Below, in pieces: positions 1 to 7,615 of a DNA stretch of 64,000 nt. The position numbers and the translations under genes are program-made. Position 1 is the first letter of the stretch, and the number at the start of each line of letters is the position of its first letter. This stretch comes from Gammaproteobacteria bacterium. GTDB taxonomy: Bacteria; Pseudomonadota; Gammaproteobacteria; HTCC5015. The notes under the pieces are model-generated. The model searched no databases, was not told the DNA's origin, and saw nothing but the letters and a program-made list of their open reading frames with translations. The DNA lies in NCBI GenBank assembly GCA_028284675.1, contig JANQRI010000005.1:1-64000 (forward strand), written 5' to 3'.

Positions 1-1
1 T

Positions 2-193
2 GTTGTGCGATTAAAGCTTTATAAAGGTAGGGTTTCGGTGGTTGGGCGCCGGTCGGATACCGACAGTCTGTTTGATGAGAGTATCGCAACCTTTGAGGAC
101 GATGCCGGTGCGTATAATCAACAGGATGCGGAAGGCTTTATTAAACTCAACGCACTGAGAATGCGGATTGCCGCAGCCAAAAAGCGTGGTTGA
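2..193 (+). CDS. argG: Argininosuccinate synthase, C-terminal end (partial)
   Basis: Only the last ~63 residues are present; the gene enters from the left edge of the window. The segment RLKLYKG, then VVGRRSDTDSLFDESIATFE, then GAYNQQDAEGFIKLNALR matches the C-terminal tail of bacterial argininosuccinate synthase, which joins citrulline and aspartate using ATP in arginine biosynthesis. The tail, beginning at the strongly conserved KLYKG strand, helps form the tetramer in known ArgG structures. It ends in TGA at 191-193. The GTG at position 5 is internal and is not a start. The identity is clear although the catalytic domain lies outside the window. Confidence 0.9.
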   Translation, partial: VVRLKLYKGRVSVVGRRSDTDSLFDESIATFEDDAGAYNQQDAEGFIKLNALRMRIAAAKKRG

Positions 194-318
194 TTTTATT
201 TATGAGGCACGAAAACCTAATCACTTGAGTTTTAATTAGTAAAATCGAAGTTAGCATATAAGAAAAGTTTGTCGCTTTATCAACATGCGTTGATAGGTAG
301 TTCAACAAATTAGGTGCA

Positions 319-570
319 CTTAACAGGGGGAGTATCGTCCGTATGACACGCACAGGTCTGCCGCGATGGTAGGGTAAAACTCACAGGACGTGAGTTTTAG
401 CGCCGTCAGGCCAGGACGGCCTGTCGGTGCGACCCGTAAGCATCGCGCCAGACCGAGCGGCGCAGGCAATGCGAAGCATTGTGTAAGCGCGTGTCATTCC
501 GGACAAGTTTCTTTGGTGACTTTCTTTTGAAAGAAAGTCACTCGGCTGCGTGGCCGAGACCACGCAATGT
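319..570 (+). repeat. Multi-hairpin dispersed repeat, copy 1
   Basis: This element fills most of the 438-base gene-free stretch between argG and the DUF3108 gene. It recurs inverted at 31671-31929. Visible helices: 376-384 with 390-398 (9 bp), a GCCGTC/GACGGC stem near 402-420, 467-472 with 476-481 (loop GAA), 516-527 with 530-541 (12 bp, GTGACTTTCTTT, 2-base loop) and 548-553 with 560-565. Helix one and the last helix differ from the other copy by compensatory changes that keep the pairing. No ORF is convincing here. I see nothing else between 194 and 318 or between 571 and 631. The function is unknown; a MITE-like element or a structured RNA are the main options. Confidence 0.8.
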
Positions 571-631
571 TAAACGAAGGTTATTTCTAAATTTTTTCAC
601 AAAACTTTTTATGGCCGAGTAATTTTTTCAC

Positions 632-1378
632 TTAAGGTTTCAGCCATGAAAACGCGGTGAGCTCCAGCTGGGTTTTTAATTTTCCTTTCCTGAGCCTGCG
701 AATTTTCACCGGCAGGTAGCCCAGTTCTTTGGCATGCCAGGTGATGGTTTCCCTTGAGCCGTGTGAGCGTGTGAGTTTAAGGCTGTTGTAGTTTTTTGAA
801 TTGATATTTGTGTTTTCCAAAACAGGCCCTGTAAACGTCATTTCTTTTGTTTCTACACCATCCAAAACGGTATACGTTTCCTGCAGTTCACCGCTCTGAA
901 GGTCGATCATCAATGCCAGTTGTACTGACAGTTGGTCAACCATGCAGGGCTTTAGCGCAACGCTGGCGGTTTTGTCATTATGACGAATACTCACGCTATT
1001 TTTTACCCAGTCGAAATCGGCTTCCACCTGTTTTGCAGCTTTTTTGCTGTCGCGGGTATAACGATAATTCAGCGGCCTGATTTTCCCTTCGTGCAGTTCG
1101 AAGCGTACTGATTCGCTGATACTGTCGGAGCTGAACATTGCAGCCAAACCGGCGGCTTCAGCGCTTGATTTGTACAGCCACTGCCCGTTATTTTCTGTCA
1201 ACTCAAATTTAACCTGGGCGATAGCAACATTTTTTTTGGTTAACAAATAATTGGCGGTGAATGGCTTTAGCGGGTTTTCCTGGCTGTTGGCAACAGTTGC
1301 ATAAAGACTGCTGATGAGAAAACTCAGTGCGAAAAGCCTGCTTAGCGTGGCTCTGGTTTTTTGTGGAAAGCGTATCAT
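632..1378 (-). CDS. DUF3108 domain protein, secreted
   Basis: A 248-residue protein with an N-terminal signal peptide (hydrophobic stretch about residues 14-27, likely cleavage after VANS or close by). The rest matches the DUF3108 family: a FTANYLLTKKNVAIAQVKF start, a middle YRYTRDSKKAAKQVEADFDW segment and a C-terminal LGYLPVKIRRLRKGK segment. Proteins of this family are periplasmic or outer-membrane-associated beta-rich proteins of unknown function and are commonly encoded next to purN in gammaproteobacteria. The start overlaps the purN stop by one base (ATGA), so it is probably translated from the purM-purN message. Family assignment is good; no biochemical role can be stated. Confidence 0.85.
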   Translation of the reverse strand: MIRFPQKTRATLSRLFALSFLISSLYATVANSQENPLKPFTANYLLTKKNVAIAQVKFELTENNGQWLYKSSAEAAGLAAMFSSDSISESVRFELHEGKIRPLNYRYTRDSKKAAKQVEADFDWVKNSVSIRHNDKTASVALKPCMVDQLSVQLALMIDLQSGELQETYTVLDGVETKEMTFTGPVLENTNINSKNYNSLKLTRSHGSRETITWHAKELGYLPVKIRRLRKGKLKTQLELTAFSWLKP

Positions 1379-2067
1379 CAGCTTGCTGTTTTTCCTGATG
1401 GCAAGGTTGCAAAATCGATTGGTGTATTTAGCGGGTTGTTGTCCAGCATGACTCGGTCACCGGACATTCGCAAGCGGCCACTGCTGTACCATTGTACGGC
1501 AAGCGGGTAGATTTGGTGTTCTTTTTCCAGTACTCGTTTTGCGAGAGTTTCCGGTGTGTCATCATTCATAATGTTTACTTTGGTTTGTAAAATGACCGGC
1601 CCGCCATCCAGCTCCTCGGTTACAAAATGCACGCTGGCGCCATGCGTTGTATCACCCGCCTGCAGTGCTTTTTCATGGGTATGCAAGCCCCGGTATTTTG
1701 GGAGTAATGAAGGGTGGATGTTAAGTATTTTTCCGTGGTAATGGTTGATAAATTCCCCACTGAGGATACGCATAAAGCCGGCCAGCGCGATCAGGTTTGG
1801 ACGGTATCTGTCAATTGCTTCGATCAATGCACGGTCGAACGACAAACGGTCGGTATGATTTTGGGGCTCAATGCAATGGTGGGGGATATTCGCATCAGCA
1901 GCGCGCTGTAAACCGAAGGCATTCGCTTTGTCCGATATCACTGTAACGATTTGGTAGTTACAGTCCGGCGATTTTGCTGCATTAATTAGGGCTTGCAGAT
2001 TGCTGCCGTTGCCTGAGATAAGTACAACAACGCTGGTTTTCTGTATTTCAAGCTCCGGGTGATCCAT
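1378..2067 (-). CDS. purN: Phosphoribosylglycinamide formyltransferase (GART)
   Basis: PurN transfers a formyl group from 10-formyltetrahydrofolate to glycinamide ribonucleotide, step three of purine synthesis, in the cytoplasm. The 229 residues carry the N-terminal phosphate-binding loop LISGNGSNLQALI, the catalytic Asn-His pair in LNIHPSLLPKYRG and the catalytic Asp in HFVTEELDGGPVI. Length is slightly above the usual ~212 because of a short N-terminal lead and a C-terminal tail. It begins two bases after the purM stop and overlaps the DUF3108 start, so purM-purN-DUF3108 is almost certainly one transcript. Identity is secure. Confidence 0.97.
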   Translation of the reverse strand: MDHPELEIQKTSVVVLISGNGSNLQALINAAKSPDCNYQIVTVISDKANAFGLQRAADANIPHHCIEPQNHTDRLSFDRALIEAIDRYRPNLIALAGFMRILSGEFINHYHGKILNIHPSLLPKYRGLHTHEKALQAGDTTHGASVHFVTEELDGGPVILQTKVNIMNDDTPETLAKRVLEKEHQIYPLAVQWYSSGRLRMSGDRVMLDNNPLNTPIDFATLPSGKTAS

Positions 2068-2069
2068 GC

Positions 2070-3128
2070 CTAAGCCGGGTTATCGATAATCACACGCGCG
2101 CCTGAGTCTGCAGTATCCAGGTGGCCGATTTCATAGGCCTGCTCTCCTGCCTGGTTGAGCATGTTGATAATTGCGTTTGAATCTGAGGACGGTACACACA
2201 GAACCAGGCCGATACCACAGTTAAATGTGCGGTGCATTTCCGGCCATGCAACATTGCCTTCGGTAGCGAGCCATTCAAAAACCGGCGGTCGGGGCCAGCT
2301 GTTGCTGTTAATGACCGCACGAATGCCATCCGGCAAAACCCGGGGGATATTTTCGAGTAATCCACCGCCGGTAATATGCGCCATTGCATGTGCAGAGTAG
2401 TTTTCCAGTAGTTTAAGCACCGGTTTAACATAGATACGGGTCGGCTCAAGCAAAGCCCGGGTCAGTGTATGTTCACCGCAGGCAATATCATTTGTGTTGA
2501 CCGGGTTTTTTTCGAGAATTTTACGAATCAGCGAGTAACCGTTGGCATGCGGCCCGGATGAGGCCAGACCGATCAGTGTGTCGCCGGCGGCTACCCGGCT
2601 GCCGTCGATCAATTTGTCATACTCAACAATGCCGACACTAAAGCCGGCAAGGTCATAGTCTCCGTGCTGATACATGCCGGGCATTTCGGCGGTTTCACCG
2701 CCAATCAGTGCGGCGCCTGCGATTTCACAGCCCCTGGCAATTCCCGAAATCACTGTTTCGGCGATGTCGATATCCAGCTTGCCGGTCGCATAATAATCAA
2801 GAAAGAACAGTGGTTCGGCACCCTGAACCAGAATATCGTTGACACACATTGCGACCAGGTCAATACCGATGCCATTATGCTGATTCAGTTGCATGGCCAA
2901 CTTGAGTTTGGTACCGACACCATCTGTACCGGATACCAATACGGGGCGGCGATAGCGATTGAGCGGTAACTCAAACAGCCCGCCAAAACCACCGAGTCCA
3001 CCGAGAACTTCCGGGCGTAAAGTGCGTTTCACAGCCGGTTTGATTCGTTCGACCAATGCATTGCCGGCATCAATATCGACGCCTGCATCCCGGTAAGTGA
3101 GAGGCTTTTTATCTTTAGGGTTGGGCAT
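2070..3128 (-). CDS. purM: Phosphoribosylformylglycinamidine cyclo-ligase (AIR synthetase)
   Basis: PurM closes the imidazole ring of purines by ATP-dependent conversion of FGAM to AIR. The 352-residue protein has the typical N-terminal LTYRDAGVDIDAGNALVERI, the ATP-site segment VSGTDGVGTKLKLA, the GGETAEMPGMY motif and the later MAHITGGGLLENIPRVLP segment. Length fits the family (345-355). It leads the purM-purN-DUF3108 unit and is divergent from the DUF2066-hda unit. The ~209 bases between them must hold both promoters, but I see no clear boxes. Confidence 0.97.
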   Translation of the reverse strand: MPNPKDKKPLTYRDAGVDIDAGNALVERIKPAVKRTLRPEVLGGLGGFGGLFELPLNRYRRPVLVSGTDGVGTKLKLAMQLNQHNGIGIDLVAMCVNDILVQGAEPLFFLDYYATGKLDIDIAETVISGIARGCEIAGAALIGGETAEMPGMYQHGDYDLAGFSVGIVEYDKLIDGSRVAAGDTLIGLASSGPHANGYSLIRKILEKNPVNTNDIACGEHTLTRALLEPTRIYVKPVLKLLENYSAHAMAHITGGGLLENIPRVLPDGIRAVINSNSWPRPPVFEWLATEGNVAWPEMHRTFNCGIGLVLCVPSSDSNAIINMLNQAGEQAYEIGHLDTADSGARVIIDNPA

Positions 3129-3337
3129 TATCAGGGATAGTTAGCATGTCAACGCTGGGATTGTACACATTACCGGGTGTCCGGGCTATATTGAACTTGT
3201 CCGATGGTGCTGTTGGGTATTGATGAGGCGGGCTTTTGGTCGGGGTTTTCTGGTTTTGAATCTTGGACCAGTGGTCGGCTCTTATTGTGAACAGCCGGTG
3301 CGCGAATGTAATATACACATATCGAAACCATAAGCTA

Positions 3338-4498
3338 ATGATGTTGATGTTAAATCTAAAAAACAGTGGAATTTTAATATTTATATTTTTCTGCAGTGCT
3401 TTATTGACCATTGATCCTGCTCAAGCGGTGCGGGTCAAGGGAATTTATCAGGCGGAGGTGCCGGTGGAAAACCAGTCTGCGGCCAGCCGTCGAGATGCGT
3501 TCCGACAGGCTATCAAAAAAGTTCTGATAAAAATGACCGGAATCAAGGATATTGCCGCAGCACCTGAAGCTGAAATAATTATCCAGCGGGCGACACGTTA
3601 TGTCAGTCGCTACCGTTACATGCAGAAAGCGCTGGATGAGTCTACAGCTGTGGAAGAGCCTGGCAAGCAACTGTTTATCAATGTTGAATATGATGGTGAG
3701 GCCTTGGAGAAACTTTTGCGGCAAAGCGGTTTACCTGTCTGGAGTGACAACAGGCCTGCGGTTCTTTTGTGGCTGGCGGTGCAGAATGGCCGAGAGCGTT
3801 ATATTTTGGGTGAGGATACCGATGATGAGATCAAGCGGCTGGTTATGGCTGCGGCGGATAGACGTGGTGTACCGCTGATTTTCCCATTACAGGATCTGGA
3901 GGAGACGCGTAGAGTTACATTTGCCGATATTCGGGCCGGCTTTACTGAAACCGTGCTGGCAGCCTCGGAGCGCTATAATGCACCGATTACAATGGTCGGA
4001 TATTTAAAGTTTGACCGCAGCGGCAAGGCTTCCGTGAAATGGACCACGCATCGCGAGGGCTCCAGCAGCAGCTGGCAGGAGCGGAGTGTGCCGCAGGAAC
4101 AGGCGGTTATTTCAGGCATTGATAATCTGGCGGATATTCTGGCGTCGCGCTATGCATTCTCCGGAAATGCAGGCAATACTTTGTTTGAGTATCTGGTTTC
4201 GGTTAATGGTGTGCTGGGCCTGAATGATTATGCCGGCGCACTCAATTATATGCGTGGCCTGAATTTTGTTGAGGAAGTCACGCCGGTCCGTGTGGAAGCA
4301 GGGCGTGCACACTACCGGGTTTTGATGCGCGGGGAGTTGATGGAATTGCAGCGTATGCTGGATTTATCGGAATTATTGCAACCGGAGGCGATTCCCGGGT
4401 CTTCATTACCACTTTTAGCGGCGCAGCAGACCGGCTTGGGGGTATCGTCGCGCTCTTTGCGGGATCGTGTTGACTTGTATTACATGATCAAGCGTTAA
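3338..4498 (+). CDS. DUF2066 domain protein, secreted
   Basis: A protein of 386 residues beginning at the ATG at 3338. This start gives a clean signal peptide: a hydrophobic stretch GILIFIFFCSALLTI, then a DPAQA-like cleavage site before VRVKGIYQAEVPVENQS. A longer reading from 3263 adds 25 residues that would bury the signal and is less likely. The body matches DUF2066, a family of periplasmic proteins of unknown function usually encoded beside purM and hda in gammaproteobacteria. The segment SRRDAFRQAIKKVLIKMTG near the N-terminus is characteristic. hda follows 16 bases downstream, so the two are probably co-transcribed. Confidence 0.82.
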   Translation: MMLMLNLKNSGILIFIFFCSALLTIDPAQAVRVKGIYQAEVPVENQSAASRRDAFRQAIKKVLIKMTGIKDIAAAPEAEIIIQRATRYVSRYRYMQKALDESTAVEEPGKQLFINVEYDGEALEKLLRQSGLPVWSDNRPAVLLWLAVQNGRERYILGEDTDDEIKRLVMAAADRRGVPLIFPLQDLEETRRVTFADIRAGFTETVLAASERYNAPITMVGYLKFDRSGKASVKWTTHREGSSSSWQERSVPQEQAVISGIDNLADILASRYAFSGNAGNTLFEYLVSVNGVLGLNDYAGALNYMRGLNFVEEVTPVRVEAGRAHYRVLMRGELMELQRMLDLSELLQPEAIPGSSLPLLAAQQTGLGVSSRSLRDRVDLYYMIKR

Positions 4499-4514
4499 AC
4501 TCAATACTCCCCAG

Positions 4515-5207
4515 ATGCAGTTACCGCTAAATATACAACTGCCGCAAGCGGCAAACTTTGATTCATATGTGCCTGGCGAAAATCTTTTTCTGGTTGAACT
4601 ATTAAAGCAGTGCGCTGATTTAGGCGGCGAGTCTCAGTTGTATTGCTGGTCGGAACCGGGCTTGGGAAAGACGCATCTTTTGCAGGCAACGGTACGTTTA
4701 GCGGCCCAAAACGATCACCTTTGCAGCTATCTGCCGCTGGGTCAGCTGGTTGGTCAACCGGTTAGCATTTTGGATGATCTGGAGTCGGTACAGCTGCTGT
4801 GTATCGATGAGCTGGAAGCGATTGCCGGGCAGCCTGAATGGGAAACAGCGCTGTTCGCGTTAATCAATCGCAGCCGTTTGCGGCGCTCACATCTGGTGTT
4901 TGCAGCAGCGGCCAATATCAATAAACTGCCCTGGACATTACCGGATCTGGCGTCAAGATTGAGTTGGGGGCCAGTGTTTCAAATTAAACCGCTCAGGAAT
5001 GATGCGGACAAAATCAAAGTTTTACAGTTACGTGCCCGGGGCCGTGGTTTTGAGTTTCCCGATGAGCTGGGTACTTATATGCTGGGCCGGTATTCGCGCG
5101 ATATTCGGCGTTTGTGTGAACAACTGGAAACACTGGATCGGGCTTCTTTATCGGCACAACGGCGTTTAACCATTCCATTTGCAAAGTCGGTGTTGGAAGA
5201 GGATTAA
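4515..5207 (+). CDS. hda: DnaA regulatory inactivator Hda
   Basis: Hda is a DnaA-like AAA+ protein that, bound to the DNA-loaded sliding clamp, stimulates ATP hydrolysis by DnaA and so prevents re-initiation of replication. The 230-residue protein starts with MQLPLNIQLP, which contains the QLPLx clamp-binding motif expected at the extreme N-terminus and so supports this start. Walker A is EPGLGKTH and Walker B is LLCIDELEAI. There is no C-terminal DnaA-box-binding domain, which separates it from DnaA. It is convergent with the DUF2069 gene, leaving only two bases between the stops. No good ribosome-binding site is visible upstream. Confidence 0.93.
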   Translation: MQLPLNIQLPQAANFDSYVPGENLFLVELLKQCADLGGESQLYCWSEPGLGKTHLLQATVRLAAQNDHLCSYLPLGQLVGQPVSILDDLESVQLLCIDELEAIAGQPEWETALFALINRSRLRRSHLVFAAAANINKLPWTLPDLASRLSWGPVFQIKPLRNDADKIKVLQLRARGRGFEFPDELGTYMLGRYSRDIRRLCEQLETLDRASLSAQRRLTIPFAKSVLEED

Positions 5208-5209
5208 AT

Positions 5210-5569
5210 TCAGCCCGTGCGCCGGGTTTTGGCATTCAGGTACACAAACAGAATCGCACCGCAGAACAGCATCAGGCTGAATGCGATCATCAGCCAGCCG
5301 TAAATTCTGTCGACAGGGTCACTATAGGCATCGCTGACTCCCAGGATAAAATAGAGTAAAGACAGCATACTCACCCAGGCATACGTGTACGGCCTGCCGT
5401 GCAGCAGGCCGCGTAGCGGAATCAGCAGCGGAATCAGCAATATAATAAGGATTAATCCGGTCGGATACTTTTCTGAGGGCGCAAGCCATGCGTTCCAAAG
5501 AATGATCAGCAATAGAATTGCACCATATCCGGTCAGTGCGAGGTATTTGCAAAGTAGTGCTGCGCGCAT
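5210..5569 (-). CDS. DUF2069 small membrane protein
   Basis: A 119-residue integral membrane protein with about four hydrophobic segments, at roughly residues 10-30, 38-53, 64-82 and 89-110. It matches DUF2069, a family of small inner-membrane proteins of unknown function typically found between wrbA and hda. It follows wrbA by nine bases on the same strand and is likely co-expressed with it. No catalytic motif is visible. The C-terminal NAKTRRTG is basic, consistent with a cytoplasmic end. Confidence 0.8.
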   Translation of the reverse strand: MRAALLCKYLALTGYGAILLLIILWNAWLAPSEKYPTGLILIILLIPLLIPLRGLLHGRPYTYAWVSMLSLLYFILGVSDAYSDPVDRIYGWLMIAFSLMLFCGAILFVYLNAKTRRTG

Positions 5570-5578
5570 GTGTGTTAA

Positions 5579-6169
5579 TCAGCGATTGAGTTGGTAAACC
5601 AGTGTGGCCACCCGTTTGCCTAACGCACGACAGAGCGTTTTTTCTGTTTCATCCGGGCTGTTATTGTCGTCCCGCGCCACATGGCTTGCGCCATAGGGTG
5701 TGCCGCCGGAATGGGTTTTACTCAGCATGGGTTCAGAATAGGGCAGCCCTACAAGCAGCATGCCGTGATGCAGCAGAGGCAGCATCATTGATAATAAAGT
5801 GCTTTCCTGACCGCCGTGCAGGCTTGAGGAAGATGTAAAAACCGCTGCCGGTTTACCGGCGAGTGCCCCGCTGACCCAGTGAGCCGTCGTACCGTCAAGA
5901 AAGTATTTAAGTGGAGCGGCCATATTGCCGAAGTGTGTCGGGCTGCCGATAATCAAACCCTGACAACTGTTCAGATCTTCTTGCGTTGCATAGGGAGGGC
6001 CGTCCTTAGGGACGGGTTCGGCAACCTGTTCGGAGACGCTGGATACTGCCGGCACCGCGCGCAGGCGTGCCTTCACGTAATTGGTTTCCTCCACGCCACG
6101 AGCGATGTGTCGGGCAAGTGCAGCAGTGCTGCCGTGGCGGCTATAATAAAGGACTAAAACCTCAAACAT
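5579..6169 (-). CDS. wrbA: NAD(P)H:quinone oxidoreductase, WrbA type
   Basis: A flavodoxin-like FMN enzyme that reduces quinones by two electrons, thought to limit oxidative stress. The 196 residues begin VLVLYYSRHGSTAALARHIARG (FMN phosphate loop) and include LIIGSPTHFGNMAAPLKYFLD and AVFTSSSSLHGGQESTLLSMM, both diagnostic of the WrbA family. The C-terminal GGTPYGASHVARDDNNSPDE segment also fits. It is upstream of the DUF2069 gene on the same strand. Note that the E. coli namesake binds FMN but does not act on Trp repressor as once proposed. Confidence 0.93.
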   Translation of the reverse strand: MFEVLVLYYSRHGSTAALARHIARGVEETNYVKARLRAVPAVSSVSEQVAEPVPKDGPPYATQEDLNSCQGLIIGSPTHFGNMAAPLKYFLDGTTAHWVSGALAGKPAAVFTSSSSLHGGQESTLLSMMLPLLHHGMLLVGLPYSEPMLSKTHSGGTPYGASHVARDDNNSPDETEKTLCRALGKRVATLVYQLNR

Positions 6170-6573
6170 AAGTGTTACTGCCTATACTATGCGTTACTCA
6201 TCGGGATACTTTGTGGCGATCTTGATTTTCCCGTTAGTATTTTTTTTAACGTTTATCAAAAATAGGCCGTTATCTGTTGCTGTGATCCGGTTTGTGTTGG
6301 CCCTAATACACAAGTCTGGTTGTGATCATAGCATGCAGACTGCTTCTGTTATGTATGGAAAATAAACTGCAGTTACGAAAACTTTGCTTGGTATATCACT
6401 CTGAATAGAAAGATCGATTCTGTCACATTTTACAGTTTGTTCGATTGTTAATTGAACAGGCCTGCCCATTGATGACTTGACACATTTGGGCGGGCGGGGT
6501 AGTTTCTACACCTAAAAAATAACCGTCGATTTCGGTATAAACATACAAGTTCGTTCCTCCGGGAGATTAAAAT
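6170..6573. other. Gene-free stretch between wrbA and the LysM lipoprotein gene
   Basis: About 404 bases without a convincing ORF between divergent genes. It is AT-rich on the wrbA side, with a T-run near 6240-6247. The only signal I can support is a possible sigma-70 promoter at 6477-6505 facing the LysM gene. No repeat family found elsewhere in the window is present. Confidence 0.5.
6477..6505 (+). promoter_or_regulatory. Possible sigma-70 promoter for the LysM lipoprotein gene
   Basis: A perfect TTGACA at 6477-6482 is followed after 17 bases by TAGTTT at 6500-6505, a weak -10. The GC-rich spacer is atypical. The start codon lies about 60 bases downstream, preceded by a GGGAG ribosome-binding site. 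This is a visual match only. Confidence 0.35.
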
Positions 6574-7197
6574 ATGAAAATAATGAGTATGCTTAAGCAT
6601 TTTGGAATTTTTGCGTTTGTATTGAGTGTAGCTATTGGTTGCGCCAGTACCCCGGAGCCTGAAGAAGCAGCAGATGATTCGGAGCGTGTAGCCGCTGAAG
6701 CTATTGCTGCAGCTCAAACCGCTATCGAAGAGGCGGCAGCCCTCGGTGCAGAGTGGCGCGATGCCCAGGGTATTCTGGATCAGGCCAAGGCTGCTTATGA
6801 GTCAGGTGATTATGACAGCGCGACCGAGCTTGCAAATCAGGCAGAGAATATGGCCCGTCAGGCAATTGCCGATTTAAATGCATCCCAACAAGCTGATGAA
6901 TCTGTTGTCGATTCAACCCCCAGTTACAGTACCTATGAAGTTTCAGCCGGAGATAACCTGTGGGATATAGCCGGCAGTAGCGCGACCTACGGTGATCCGT
7001 ATCAATGGCCGTTGATTTATAAAGCCAATAGATCAAAAATTAATGATGCTGACCTGATTTATCCGGGACAGGTATTCGATATCGATAATTCTCCATCTTC
7101 ATCCGATATTGATGCTGCGATCAATCACGCGAAAACACGTGGTGCATGGTCTGTTGGTACCGTTGAATCCTCGGATGAATCTTATTTATCCCAGTAG
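6574..7197 (+). CDS. LysM-domain lipoprotein with Ala-rich helical region
   Basis: A 207-residue protein with a lipoprotein signal ending in VAIGC (Cys23 is the lipidation site). Residues ~30-105 are very rich in Ala and Glu (AAEAIAAAQTAIEEAAALG and similar) and should form helices, resembling the DUF4398 type of envelope lipoprotein. Residues ~115-165 form a LysM-like domain (YEVSAGDNLWDIAGSSATYG to DADLIYPGQVFDI), a peptidoglycan-binding fold. It is likely anchored in the outer membrane and touching the cell wall. A strong intrinsic terminator follows 16 bases after the stop, so it is probably monocistronic. The exact role is unknown. Confidence 0.85.
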   Translation: MKIMSMLKHFGIFAFVLSVAIGCASTPEPEEAADDSERVAAEAIAAAQTAIEEAAALGAEWRDAQGILDQAKAAYESGDYDSATELANQAENMARQAIADLNASQQADESVVDSTPSYSTYEVSAGDNLWDIAGSSATYGDPYQWPLIYKANRSKINDADLIYPGQVFDIDNSPSSSDIDAAINHAKTRGAWSVGTVESSDESYLSQ

Positions 7198-7213
7198 AGA
7201 TTTCTTTGTAAGT

Positions 7214-7243
7214 AAAAAAAGGGGCCTTTAGGGCCCCTTTTTT
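7214..7243 (+). terminator. Intrinsic terminator after the LysM gene
   Basis: An A-run, then the stem GGGGCC, loop TTTAG-like, GGCCCC and a run of six Ts. The A and T tracts extend the stem, so it could also act on the opposite strand. It is one of the clearest terminators in the window. Confidence 0.9.
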
Positions 7244-7266
7244 GTGCGTGATCCGGGTAAAGACCA

Positions 7267-7536
7267 ATGAAAGAATGTCGTTATTTTTGGGTAAGCGGCC
7301 GTGTGCAAGGCGTATTTTTTCGTGCCTCAACACAACAAAAAGCTTCGTTGCTGGGCTTGGAGGGCTGGGTCAAAAATTTGCCTGACGGGCGTGTGCAGGT
7401 ACTGGCATGCGGCGATTTGCCGGCGCTTGAAACCCTGGGAGTATGGTTATCGCAAGGCCCGGAACAGGCGCGTGTCAGTGATGTTTCTATGGAGTCTCTG
7501 GCCTACGAAGCTTTTGAGGGTTTTCAAATCAGGTGA
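7267..7536 (+). CDS. acyP: Acylphosphatase
   Basis: A small enzyme of 89 residues that hydrolyses acyl phosphates such as carbamoyl phosphate. The family signature is intact: VSGRVQGVFFRASTQQKA holds the catalytic Arg in the phosphate-binding loop, and GWVKNLPDGRVQVLACG holds the catalytic Asn. The length is typical (about 90). It lies right after a strong terminator and ~80 bases before the PilB-type ATPase gene. No functional link to either neighbour is evident. Confidence 0.93.
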   Translation: MKECRYFWVSGRVQGVFFRASTQQKASLLGLEGWVKNLPDGRVQVLACGDLPALETLGVWLSQGPEQARVSDVSMESLAYEAFEGFQIR

Positions 7537-7615
7537 TTTCTTCGAAAGCCAAAACAATGGAAATTTCTTATTAAACAGTAGCCTTATGAGTATGGATGGT
7601 TTATGTTGAATCAGA

